Origin: Echinococcus granulosus
Taxonomy: Eukaryota; Platyhelminthes; Cestoda; Cyclophyllidea; Taeniidae
Direction: 5' to 3'
Length of the DNA: 64,000 bases
Assembly (NCBI RefSeq): GCF_000524195.1
Contig: NW_020170433.1
Span: 165,742 to 229,741, forward strand
Shown piece by piece: positions 50,501-62,174 of the stretch. Position 1 is the stretch's first letter. Each line of letters begins with the position of its first letter. The notes beneath the pieces were generated by a model, which worked only from the letters and a program-made list of their open reading frames with translations, did not search any database and was not told the origin of the DNA. A program made the position numbers and the translations under genes.

Positions 50501-53211
50501 GATATCTCAAAGTTGGTTTAGTGGCAAAAATGACTAAGGGAAAAGATAAGTTTTTTTGGTGAAAAACGACGAGAATCTACGAACCGCAACTGTTAATCAC
50601 GACTTGATATTTCCACCAAAAAAAACAGTGAAAGAGGCGAAAATGCGCATCCTGGAGACGGAGTAAGAGATTTACATGGCGACAGCGGCGCAGCCATCCT
50701 TAGCCGTGTAGACGAAGCAGCATTCCCGAGGCACGAATCCCAGCTTCATCATGCTGATCATGTCTAAAAGGATAAGGGAGAGGATGATGAGGGGTAAATT
50801 CATTTCTCATCGAAATCTCCACAAAGGCAGCAAGGTAAATTCCTTGGACTTGTGCGGTAAAGAACCATGAGTAATTCAGAAAGCGGCTATAGTAAAATGA
50901 AAAAAAAAAACCGGACAAATGAAAATCTTTCTGAAGCATTTCAATAGGGTCATCGCTGCTATCAGAAAATGGGCAGTAAATAGAGTTGAACCTGAGCATT
51001 GGGTGTCCTTAACTGAAGGTAAGCCGATACCGACTGAACTATTTGACAATAGTCTTGAAGATGTCATTTAAAGATGCTTATTCCCTCTTCTCGAATCGTG
51101 GAAATAGGAAGTGAAGGTAAAGCACGTGGTTAGAGGTAAGACGGCTTGAACCTAGGCTCCAAATTCATTCGCAATGACTATAAGCAAACCAACTAGAAAA
51201 ACTCATAGGGAAGCGGATAGAATGAGACTTCAATAAGTACTGCGTCAAGGAGGCAGCAGAAGAGAAGCTTCGCAAACACACTCACCAAAATTGATAATGT
51301 CAAAGATCTTGGCAGTTTTGTCATCACCCACGGTGCAAGCAAGCTCACCATCATAGCTGACTGCCAAACTAGTTATCGCACCTGAAACGTAGGAAAGATA
51401 GAAGATGACCATGAGGTCATTGAAGGCAATTCAAGAATCCACAAATACTACAAATAACGAAGGACAACAGAGCCAAATTCTCGACTACGCTGCGTGGGCA
51501 TCGTGAAAAAATTAAGGAGCTTCTTTCATCGGTACTTGAAAAGTAGGGGTCGGTTGGGAGGAAACACAAACTGCAAAAATTGAATAATTAAGCCTTACTC
51601 AAATAAAAATGTCTTTATGAACTTTACTAATCGCCGAAATATTTTGGAAAAAAAAGATGTGATAATCTGAAGAATCTTCTTTTGGAAGAGAGACTTTCGA
51701 CACGGACGAACTTGCACAACTGAAAGAATACTTTTAGCAAACAAAAAATTCCACATCTCCAAATGAACGCAGACAACCGCAGGTCATATGTGCTCCATGG
51801 TATTGCAAAGCCGAAATTTTTCCAAAAGCTTAAGTTCTGCGTGTTCACAGAGGAGGTTTAAATAACATATTATAAGAATGGTATTCAACTCAATGTACCG
51901 TTCCATAGTCACAGTTCGCTGAGATAGTCTCTACGACGGCAGCGAAAAATCGCCTCGTAACACCCACACTACCAGCCTTCCCAGCCCTTGTGACTTCTTT
52001 GCAGTAGTAACTCGAGGAGTACGGCATTGTAACCAAATAAAGGGGAATTAGAGGAAGAATTAATCTTAAAGCTAAAGGCTTTAAAAATAACATGCCATTC
52101 TATATAGCTACGTGTTGATTCGTGGGCGAAGTTAGATGAGAAGCGGCGAAACTGACCCAGATGCGCGCGATAGTGTTTGACGAACTCCAGACCGCGTGTC
52201 GCAGCCAGACGCCAGAATTTCAAGTGGCCATCGCAACTGCATGTGATAAGGTAGTGCGTTCTACAAGAAGTAAAGCAGACGGATAAATGGCGGTAATGTG
52301 CTTCTAGACAATAGTAATCTCTGCAAGGACTGCAATATAGAAAACTAACACAATTAAAGATAACTACGAATAAATTAACCGGCATTCAAGCGCAAACAAT
52401 ATATCCTTTATGCAATCCATTTTGAAAAAATCTTACCACTTACTTAGAGTAGGAGAGATGGGTAATGACGTTGCGATGCATGTAGCTGATCTCGTAGTAC
52501 TGCGCAGTGGGTATGCTCCGCAGGAGGATGCTCTCGTCCTTCAAAACTGAAGGCAGAGAATTCACGCAAAGAGTCATCAGTGTTCCCATCATCTTTTGAG
52601 TAATTCATACTACGGTAACGCGTAACTTTAAATAACTCGATTCTTTTAATCATAAACCTGACTAAAATCTAGACGTGGAAGCAGAAGGCAAGAATTTTAA
52701 TGCCCAAATATCATCATAGCTATTGTTAAAACAAGCAAGCGAATATAAAATGCTGGTGTATCCTTTCTTTTTATCAGTGGAGAGCAAATAAAACAGAGCC
52801 GTAAATAGGAAGACCTATTCTTAATTCCATAATAAAATCTAAAAATTCGGTGAATCCCGCGCCTCTTTTCCTCGGCTTTTTCTTCAAAGGTTCCGTGATA
52901 GAAGACGAATCCTCCATTTCAGAGGGAAGAGGACCCACAGTATCGTCGTGTTCATCACCCCTGCCTCTATTCTGATTGTCTCCATTACCGTTTGAGGTCA
53001 TTTCGGAGGGAAGTGGACCCACAGTATCATCATCGTCATTACGACCCTCATTATCGGTCGATCCTCGACCTCTCTTCCGGTCACCAGCAGGTTCGGCTGA
53101 ATCAACATCATTTGAAGTCACCTCGGAGGTTAGGGAACTCACTGCCTCACCGCTGTTATAAGATTGCCCTTCCATAGGCAAAGAGCCAATCGTGTGGTTG
53201 GAGTCGGTCAT
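47546..53211 (-). CDS. PPWD1: PPWD1: WD-repeat cyclophilin, spliceosome-associated
   Basis: Twelve exons: 52815-53211, 52444-52546, 52157-52260, 51286-51381, 50676-50763, 49754-49859, 49444-49674, 49200-49374, 48616-49006, 48009-48307, 47781-47932, 47546-47707; about 767 residues against about 646 in human. An acidic, low-complexity N-terminus repeats a VGPLPSEM motif. WD repeats follow ([70 protein letters not shown]). Then comes [14 protein letters not shown], and a C-terminal cyclophilin domain with [48 protein letters not shown] and [12 protein letters not shown]. The catalytic Arg and the FHRVI and QFFIT cores are present, so prolyl isomerase activity is expected. PPWD1 is found in activated spliceosomes in the nucleus. 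The exon 1 donor (AGAATAG/GTCTTC) is weak. The exon 9 linker is enlarged by a Gly/Ser/Asn-rich stretch. Confidence 0.94.
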
Positions 53212-53222
53212 CTAGGGCGAAT
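53212..53222 (-). promoter_or_regulatory. 3' splice site abutting the PPWD1 ATG
   Basis: On the minus strand the sequence reads TTCGCCCTAG immediately followed by the ATG at 53211. The acceptor dinucleotide touches the start codon. As for the zinc-finger gene, this suggests a 5'UTR intron or a spliced-leader acceptor. Confidence 0.4.
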
Positions 53223-53804
53223 GGATCAAAGCCATTAGCTAGGTTAACGAAGAAGTGACCAGTCAACCAACCAGATTATGGGTTAGGATTAAAACGTAGT
53301 TCCTGTGGCTATAAACTGATTTACTAAAGAAAAAATGACTGCATTAGTATCCATACTTAAGCAAATCTGAATTCTTGGGGCGGAAAAATTATCAAAATCA
53401 CGAAAAATTGCCATAAAATTGCTACTCTGTATGCACACAATCATCAAACCGATGATATTCATGATAGGGCTCTCTGCCGATTAGTCGAAGTATTTCCCAC
53501 TAACCAATAAAATTGACCTAAATAAGTAGAATCACTAATAAAATACAATAATTTAAATAAAAATAAGGCGAAAATAAATTAAGTGCATAGGATTAAAGAC
53601 ACGTCGAATCCGAATTAATAGAGCCAATTTGAAATGCCACTAATTTCACCTAAATTAGCGCACAACAGAGGGCAGACAAGCAAAAAGAGGCAGAACTTCG
53701 CAAAGGCAACCTTTATTCCAAAAATCATTAACATAAAAAAGAAATAAGACGAAGGAAATAGTTTTGGCGGAAAAACAGAGACTAGATAACGAGACCCAGT
53801 CGCA
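53223..53804. other. Intergenic gap between PPWD1 and PIGW
   Basis: About 580 bp, AT-rich, between two minus-strand genes. It carries a likely PIGW poly(A) signal at 53712-53717 and presumably the PPWD1 promoter. No other element was recognised. Confidence 0.45.
53712..53717 (-). terminator. Possible PIGW polyadenylation signal (AATAAA)
   Basis: TTTATT on the plus strand gives AATAAA on the minus strand, 88 nt downstream of the PIGW stop codon. It is the closest canonical signal that I see. Confidence 0.45.
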
Positions 53805-56800
53805 TCACTTATTCATTTTGGCCTCACTTCGTCCAAACGGCAGAGAGGAGAGCGCCAGCGTGAGCAGTGGACAGGTGACCGTGTAGGCTGTGAGCAGAAG
53901 GAATTGACACGTAGTTGCAAACCAAGCCGGCTGCCATTCAGCTAGTGTTAAGGTGTCGAGGAGCAAATTTAGGATTCCTGTGATGAGGTTGGAAAGTAGG
54001 AAGTAGAGCATCGCATTGTCCGAGACTATCGTGATTAGAGGTATCATATCTGAAATCAAGCGAATAGGTTTTACTTCAATGTAACGAGAAAGCAGGATTT
54101 TATGAGGGTAATGAGGTACCTTTACGCATTGGTGTCATTGGCTTTCTCTCAGGAAAGTCGAAAACGCAGCAGATAAAGAACGCCATGAGAGGTGACAGTA
54201 GACCGATCTGGGCGAAAATGCATGTGTTACAATCGGGTACTGGGCAGTGTGAGGTGAAAGGAGAAAGATAGGTAGTGAAATTCACCTGTAAAGCGATGTA
54301 GGGAAGATTCACAAGACGCCGAGACACTGAGCTCTCACCACAGGCAACCACGACGAGGAACGCCAGGGCACCAATAAAAAGCACTGCCATGGCGACCTTC
54401 TTGGGATCACCGCGCCTACAGAGACGGACAGATGCGTAGCTAAGCAAGTGTCCCGGTTTGATGTTTCAACTCGCACAAATGAACAGTCCACGTTGAAGTC
54501 CTGATGCAGTTATTACGAATTAATAAGCAGCAAAGAGAATTAGGCTAAAAGATGGCCAAAACTCCTTTTCCCCAATAGCGTAAGATTTTTAAAATGCCTG
54601 CTAAAAAGGGCGAGCATTCAACACCCCTTCTAAGAACGACATAAAAAACACAAGAACGATCGCTATTCTTACCAATTCGCCCATACAAAGTTACGGGAGT
54701 GGTGGAAATTGGTCTCTACACTAACTCAAGAGTCATCACTTTCCTCAACGTATTTTGCTTACAAATTGAGAAATAAAACACTACTAGATTTAACAAAACA
54801 GTTTAAAATCATCTGTTAGGACGACAGGGTTAGAAAATAAAAAAATCTCAATTTTTTCCATCTATAAATCACAAAAATTGCTGCGAAAGATAAAAAGAAC
54901 ATAAAACGTTTATTTTACTGCAAATTTTATATTATTTATTCTGCAATGATACACGAACTACCTTTTCACCGGTCCTCAACTTCGTTACGGCGAGAGAGAG
55001 AGAGAGAGAAAAGGCTCGAATGATGTTTAAAAGTATGCAAGACCGGAAACACCCTTCAGCCACTTTCTCATGGGTATACTTAAGGAAGTAATGAGCCGCG
55101 TATTGTACTGGATTTGTAAGCGGGTGAAAGACGAACGACAAGTTTTATCCTTAAGTGAGTAGATCCTATTTTTGTAAATTACTTTGTTTAGTAATGAATC
55201 GTGTACTAAGAAGATTCCCCTTTCAGTAGAGTACGGTGTCTTTGCCTACTGGTCCCAGTGAAACGAAACAGGAAAGGTGAAAATTAGCACTATTCCAATG
55301 ATTCCTTTAATGCAATTGATAATTTCAGGAGACCCGCTTAGAACTATTTAAAAGTGCAAAATTAAAAAATCGCAATCAAGAATCACAGGGAGTTCCATTG
55401 ATTCCACAACAATTTCTTTGGTTTACTTGAGCAACGAACCCGGTACATCGGCCTTCACATATCAGTTTCAATTTCAATCTAAAGACTGCGAACCGTTTAA
55501 CAGCCATCACACAAAAGCCAAACAACTTTAGGGAGCTCTTGGAAAATGTTGAAGTAGAGGGAAATTTGCATTAGTGTCAGCTACGTTCACATCACAAAAT
55601 GGGTAAAGACAAATAAGATCGCCACTACCAGCGGGAGTGTGCATCAGTCAAAGGCCTCAAAGATTCAGTAAAAGGTGGGTAAGCTTAAGGGGATTTTTGC
55701 CATATCAACCCAAATATTATGCGCATTTTTGAGGCATTTATTAAGAAGCGAATCTAAAAGCGCCTACACTTGCTCAAGCGTGAGTTGAGCAGGTAATCAA
55801 GTTGTTTTAAAAAGCTATGTCGTACAAGAAAGTAAAAGAGCAAAGAATCACCGCTTACCTCCGCCTACTGCCATAACGAAGTGGAGGCAAGGTGAGAATT
55901 AGTATCCAAGTCGACTCGAAAAGTATCAATCTCTTCAGGTGATAATAACAGCGAATCAGCCTTCACATTACGGAAAATCGGAACCTCGTACCCACAAACC
56001 ATTTAATAACGCAAAAAGTAATCAGCAACCTCTGTGAGTTTTTTAAATTCCCACATTGATGGAACAAGCTCAATAATCTTGGGAGATCTATCGCCGCATC
56101 AGTTTAAATCTCAAAATAACATACCAAGTCTCTTTGCCCTGGACACAGAGAACCTTCAGCTTATCGACGGGCTGCGAGACGGGCAGGTCGAGGTGAAGTC
56201 GGAGGAGGAGGGCGATAGCGGTGCCGTAGATGAAGAGGCACAGGTAGCCAGGCAGCGAGACCAGACCTTCTGCGTTAGCACGTACCAGTGCCGCGATGCC
56301 CGCGGCGGAACTGCCGTCGGCACTCTTGTTAGGGGTGGGCGAGGATGAACGAACGAAGTGGTTGCGCTGCGCCCAGCCCAGTACACCCCACTGCTGGAAG
56401 CACGCGAGCAGTACGCAGAGCACAAAATGCGCATTCATCGCGTCGAAGTCGGACATCCGACTCAGCGCAGAGGCCACGACGAAGCCGCCTATCTGTGGCG
56501 GAAAGAGGAGGGGAAATGGAAAGCCGAGTTTTTCTTTTCAAAGAGCCGAATAGATTGATGCGTTGCATATGGGAGTGGGTGACGATCCAGTGATATCCTT
56601 TAGATTCTTGAAGCACGAAACAACTTATACATGGACAAAGGCTATCAAATCAAACATTCAGTTGAAAAATCAAGTAGCGATTTCGGTATAGCTATATTGG
56701 TGGCTTTAGAGCTACTGTCGGTGCAAATATGTCCACCTTTCTTCCTCTCCGATTTCAGAAAGTTAACGTATGGAAACGCTTCTTAACGTAGGACTAAATA

Positions 56801-59624
56801 ACAACCAAATGAAGAAATGTATATAAACAAGGTTTGTGGGAGCTTCAGTAGAAGAAAACTAGTCGATTGTTCTCTGCTGTTACGGGACTAACAAATAACA
56901 TGAGTAGATCCTTGTTCGTATCATCCATGTTTGGAATATCCATTTGGAATTACATAGGGACTTTAAAATGTTAAAGATTCTACATCTTCTAAACACTTTA
57001 TGGACGTGACGACGGTATTTAAGAGCATCCCATGCAAAAAGGCGCTTCAATGCGTTCCCAATTATCCAATTTACAAATTCTCTTGCCAAAGGATCTGTTG
57101 AGAAAGCAAGTTATATCAGTTCCGATGGACAGGCGATCCAAAGGTTGAAAATGAACTAGACATGTAGATAGATAAGCCTAAGTCCAAGTGGAGTGGGAGG
57201 AAAGGGATGTAGTTGTAGTAGATCCACCACCACCTACACCCAGTCAACTAACACGGCTAACAACGTCCCATTTGAAAAAGATCAGCTAGGCAAAAAAACA
57301 GAAATCGCATCTAAATTTGTCATCATGTTCATACTTGATGCACTCTTCAAGAAGGAGAACAAGCTACTAGTGGAGATAATAAATATGAGCATCGCTGCAC
57401 GACAAAACATACAGTTTTGGAACAATTATAAAGGTAAATCATCGTCGTTGTTATCATTAGCATTTCAGCCATATTTTCTGATTCCTGATTACCTCCCGCT
57501 ACACATAAGTGTTTTCTTGTTGCAAATGCTGAATACCAAAACGGAACGAGAGTAAGTCGTTCAAATTAAGCTGGGACTTTTGAGATCATAACAGGATGCA
57601 GCGATTTCCGAAAAGTAGGAACTATAGCTGAATTTACTTACACTTATTCAGGCGTTAAACTAAATACCGTAAAGCCTAGCCATGAAAAGGTCTTTCAGTA
57701 TTACTGAAACATTCTAGGGCACTCAGCGTGAGCTAACTTTTCGAAATCGCAAAGGCGTCGTAGGTCATCCGTCGACTGCCGAAAAGTAGGCTTTTTACCT
57801 GCTTAATGTTCACAGGAAGGAATGCTGTGCTTTAAGCTAGAAGCGGAGCTAACACGGTCGGAATTGTTACTGACAGGCGCATGGCTGGCCATCTTCGAAA
57901 CGTTTGCAACGTTCAAACGCCCACGGCTGAGCGAATGAGCTTCTCATCACGGTATCTACGGGTTTCTCGCTACTGCCTACGACGTGGGCCGAATATTAGT
58001 GAGAGTATACTTACCACTAACCTCCATAATAGCAAACTTTTTATAGGTGGAAAAGTAAGTTTCGATTTGACTTGAACTTCCGTTCCGTTCTTATAGGCGA
58101 ATTGGGGCTATGGTGGAAGTTAATAGAGTAAATCCACACCTGTAGTAGAAGCGAATGTGCTACAAAATAAGCACAAATCAAAAGTAGGTTTCAACTAGTT
58201 CTACAAGCCTATTTGAAGCAAACCAGATGGGTATGTGAGCGAACTGGATAATCCGATAAGTGCCGCCGTGCGAGCAAAGATCAAAAGAGAAGTAAAATTT
58301 GTACAAGCTAGACATTGCTTTACAAAACAGAATCAAATTAAAACATACGAATCATTCACCGACATACCCGAATGCTGGCCAGTGTGAAGAAGAAGTTCCA
58401 ATGCACACCATACTCCGTCACATGCTCCGGATAACCCAGCGCCTTAACAACAACGGTCCTCAAAATCCCCACCGCAAAACAGGGCAATATGGCCCTAGCA
58501 ACAACCTTGAGCAGAGCAAAGTACTGGAGAGGGCGACGACGACAAGCGTCGAGAAAAGCGACATTGGAGAGACCTACGATGACAGCAATCAAGCCGACAC
58601 CTGTGTCCATTAGACTTACGCCTGTCACTTCAGTCTTTGCGAAGCGCCGAGGAAAGATGGGCAGATCAACAGCATAGATACAGACACAGGTATAAATGAG
58701 GACGAAGGTGCGATTTAGGCGGCGCCACGTGGAGAGAGTGTGGGGGAAGACGGTGGTGACGTCGACGGGGGAGACGGATGGTGCCTTAAGTTGAAGCAGG
58801 CAGACGGTGGAAAGGAGAATGATGTTGGTCTCAAGAACATAATTGGAAAGGAGGGTACAAGGAAGCACGATAGCTACGATTGTGGAAAGTAGGTCCAGCG
58901 TTAGTAACCTAGAGGGACAAGAGATGACAAACGATAGTACAGTTTTAAATCAAGCAGAATGCCTATCAGCCTAAGAAGAGGGAAGGCAATGAGCAGGCGC
59001 ATTATGATATGGTGGATAAGTCATTACAAAGAAGTGATTAGGGCACAAAAAACCAAATAAGTTTACAATTAGTAGAAAAAAACGATAAGATGAGGTAAGA
59101 AAACACGATATCCTAAAAAGTAAAAAGGTGGAAATCCTAATTTCGATCTATTTTCCAGACTGACTGGAAATAATCGGTAGTTGACGAACTGCGAATATGC
59201 GCTCATGAAGACAAGTTAAGCAGACAAACAGGAAAGTCGTTCATAGGCCGATAGGAAAATAAGTGGATTTAAAGAAGTTAAAAAGCGAAGGGTATTGAGA
59301 AAGTGAACAGATGAAAAAAATAAGACCTAAACGCTTGATGAACCTATGAATATCCTCGCACACACTCCAAAAATCTAGGCGCGACGTAAAAACAAGAAAG
59401 CACTTTGGAGCTGAACAGCCAGGGAAGCCAGTGAGGCAAATGCAAGAGTGTATTGAGAAGACTTACATAGATCTCGGCGTATTTCGAAAGAACAACCGCT
59501 CAATTCTAAATCTGAGGAAGCCAACGGAGCAAACAATGGTAAGAAGGCCCATGACTTCAAATATCGATCCCCCGGTACAATCGCTAACGAACTGGAGATG
59601 TCGTTCTGCTTTAAGAGGATCCAT
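53805..59624 (-). CDS. PIGW: PIGW/GWT1, GPI-anchor inositol acyltransferase
   Basis: Six exons: 59467-59624, 58368-58908, 56125-56492, 54286-54415, 54120-54207 and 53805-54049. All phases agree, giving about 509 residues (human PIGW about 504). The enzyme transfers an acyl chain to the inositol of GlcN-PI in the ER, an early step of GPI-anchor assembly. The protein is a multi-pass membrane protein with many hydrophobic helices. Signatures: VDLPIFPRRFAKTEVTG (about 134-150), LMDTGVGLIA, GYPEHVTEYGVHWNFFFT (about 210-227), a family-like EGLVSLPGYLCLF, VSRRLVNLPYIALQ and YFLLSNLITGILNLLLDT. The first exon (MDPLKAERHLQFVSDCTGGS) matches the PIGW N-terminus. The loop before EGLVSLPGY is enriched in Ser, Ala and Asn and looks variable. 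Confidence 0.92.
54416..56124 (-). other. 1.7 kb intron 3 of PIGW
   Basis: Contains a GA dinucleotide run at about 54992-55008 and a possible old internal duplication (around 55250-55500 and 55865-56010). No coding block was recognised. Confidence 0.5.
54992..55008. repeat. (GA)n microsatellite
   Basis: A short perfect GA dinucleotide run of about eight units within a PIGW intron. Confidence 0.8.
56493..58367 (-). other. 1.87 kb intron 2 of PIGW
   Basis: Joins TLASIR to IGGFVVASALSR in phase 0. A 120-codon plus-strand frame at 57193-57555 lies inside but has no recognisable homology. The word CCGAAAAGTAGG occurs twice (near 57608 and 57779). Nothing else stands out. Confidence 0.5.
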
Positions 59625-60534
59625 TGTGCTCGGAAGAAAATGAGGATGTTATGTACTACAAGAACCATCACGAAAAGTGTATGAGAATGGACATGATCAT
59701 GAGCAAACAGAAAAGTATCAGAAATATCTGAATCAAAGGAACCAATAACCCCAGAACCTAGTCTAGCAATAACGAGCTATGTGGTACCCGTTGAGGTGGA
59801 TGGAACCGAAAAACGGGCTCCATATGCACACAAAGTCGCTTAGTAAACCAAATTAACAGGTTAAATAAATACCAAATTATTTAACTGTAATGTTTGTATC
59901 TTTTAATTTTGGTTAATTGTTTAAAAAATATCAATATCTGTTACATGTAAGCAAAAGTGTTTTTTTAAAATAGTTTTAGAATTAGGACAAATAAATTATT
60001 TGCCAAAAATTTCCCTTTTTTATAAAGCTTGGCTTAGTTTATTGAAGTTAGTACTTTGTTTTAGTATGCCAAATCCTAGTTGTAAATTATGCTACCTAGT
60101 AGGGTGCCAATATGAAAACTGTCTTCCGTTGGCTATAAATTTCGTTTCGGCCAATTAAAGCTACAAGGTCATTGGCTCACGTAAAGCGGGGCCTAGTAAA
60201 AGTCGGACCGAAATATGACACAAAACATGATTTCCGTTGCATCATATAGCTCAAAATTTAAAAATGTTTAAAAATTGCTACACGCTTGAGATCTTAGAGA
60301 TAGCCAAGTAGCTGCCATGTACTCGACAATAAAGGGACTTGTTCCAAGAAACTTTTCAAATTCTGCCCCAAAAAATGCGGCATTTCACACCAGCGAAAAG
60401 CCAAAAGAATCACTGATACTCTGGGGGAAATGCTTTTCGGAGGTACTCGTTATTCGAGGATCTATTTCCGCGATACGGAGGCAATGCACCCTAGCAGAAG
60501 TCCGATAGTGGAGCCATGGTTGCTCGACATCTGA
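59625..60534. other. Upstream gap of PIGW
   Basis: About 0.9 kb, strongly AT-rich from 59860 to 60080. It probably contains the PIGW promoter. No promoter element can be named with confidence. Confidence 0.35.
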
Positions 60535-61930
60535 AGTGTAATACGATAGTGGTTTATCCCTCGGCAATGGTGAGGCACCACTTTTGTACTTTGAATTAGC
60601 CTTCTTGTACCTCGCTGGGTGGGCTGGCCTTTCGGGCCATGCCAATAGTCCAGACACCTCCTCTGCGATGCCTACATATTCTGCCAGAGTACTTTGTCTT
60701 CTTTCGTCTTCAGAGAGTTCCAGGACACTATAGAAGCTCAATTTTCAGCAATTAACAAATGGATTACACATTTTTTGAAACTTATTTGTCTTAATATGCT
60801 TTATCTTTGGCAATCAAGCTTCTTTTTGTTTCCCTTTTAACCACGAAATTTAATGCAATACATTGGCTATTCAATCCACTGTTTTGATAAAGGGCTACAT
60901 TGCGTCTCAATCATTGTACCTTTGCCAAATGAGCTGGCCTCTGGGTTATGTCAGTAGCTTAGATCCTAATCTACTTCAAAAGTTCAGAAGGATTATTATT
61001 GCGTTTTTTTTGTCTTTAGGGTTGCGTCTAGGCGCTTCATTGGTGACAGTGGATAGAGAACTTGATCGTGAATGACATCTGTTTTGATTTTCACTACTTG
61101 ATGGTAAATCGTAGAGGGACGGAAGAAGTGAATATGCTACGGTCGGGCGAAACTGTGATGACCCTAAATAGAACGGCTGATTCTACGTCTGCATTTGGCA
61201 ACTGCCACAGTCCCGTGCTCTGCACTGAAGCTATTAACAACAAAAGCACCACTAACCCTTGGTCATCTAAGAAAGTTCGTTGCGGAGTTGCCTACCTTAC
61301 CCTTATAAAGATATCAATGAAATGAACTCGCGCTAACCCTTGCTTTTTTTCTAGCTAAGCAGAAGCCTGATGGAGATAATTGGGTAGCTCTGAAGTGCGA
61401 TAAAGTGGTAAGGAGGAACAGACGCAAAATTATACCCTCAAGTGACTGTGTTAAATCCCGTTCTCTCTTATGTAAATTCACTTTTATTCCATAATTTTAC
61501 TACTAGCTACGACATGTTTCATGGTCAGCAAAATATCCCGTCCCCAAATTTATTTGCTGCATAGAACAAAACATAGATACATTTAAATTGCAAGGGGAAT
61601 TAATGACGTTGCGGTCGAGTATCTCTTCAGTTACTCAGAATTATAAGGACTGACACGGACAGCGCTTGAGTGATTTCCCTACACCAAGGACCACGTCGTG
61701 ATGGCTGACGTGATAGATGGCTAACGAGCGTACCGGAGACGACGCTCAAAAAGAAAAGGAGACTATGTATTGGTTTTTGATTAATGACTGCATTGTGTCC
61801 TGACCATTATAAACTCGCCAAATGGGGTAGCCTCTGGGTTGTGCCAGTAGACCCAAGGCCTTCTGTACGTTGAACACACGTGAAGTTGTTTTCTTATTCC
61901 TGTAGGGAAGTCCTAAGGAGATGTATTATG
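60535..61930 (+). repeat. Interspersed repeat cluster, copy D (best preserved)
   Basis: Three partial units in the same orientation. The first (about 60535-60720) ends TTGTCTTCTTTCGTCTTCAG. The second runs from CTGTTTTGATAAAGGG (60881) through GGTAAATCGTAGAGGGACGG (61103) and GGAGGAACAGACGCAAAATT (61414) to GACCACGTCGTGATGGCTGA (61690). The third starts at CATTGTGTCCTGACC (61792) and ends near TGTAGGGAAGTCC (61913). The second unit is colinear with 4904-5700. No intact ORF of mobile-element type was found, so the family is non-autonomous or decayed. Confidence 0.65.
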
Positions 61931-62174
61931 TTACTCTAATAACTCTTTAACGACTTGCGAAAATTCGCTTTATTAGTGATTTTTGCAAGGCAATCGTGTA
62001 ATTTTGGTTAGTAAACAGCAAAACTGTCCTCCATTTTCGGGGTTCATGTTAAGTTCAGTGCATAAAAACTAATATTTGAAAATGATGTTTTGTTGCATTG
62101 CGGAATGTTGCTCCACTGTCACCTTGAGAAGTGTGAGTATCCGTCGGTTTCCATCTAGCCAAAATTAAGTTTTT
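61931..62174. other. Proximal upstream region of SASS6
   Basis: Short region before the SAS-6 ATG. A possible acceptor (GGTTTCCATCTAG, ending near 62158) lies about 16 nt upstream of the ATG at 62175. No TATA box is evident. Confidence 0.4.

Noticed and set aside
57193..57555. 120-codon plus-strand frame in a PIGW intron
   Set aside because: Low-complexity start, no recognised motif, no supporting splice sites; probably chance.
53211..59624. Polycistronic PIGW-PPWD1 transcription unit
   Set aside because: The genes are head-to-tail, but the gap is about 590 bp with its own poly(A)-like signal, larger than typical flatworm polycistrons.
59375..59671. 98-codon hydrophobic minus-strand frame
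   Set aside because: It overlaps PIGW exon 1 in a different frame; the frame starting at 59624 matches the PIGW N-terminus and splices correctly.
60385..60741. 118-codon minus-strand frame
   Set aside because: It runs antisense through the interspersed repeat and shows no domain, so it is most likely chance within repetitive DNA.
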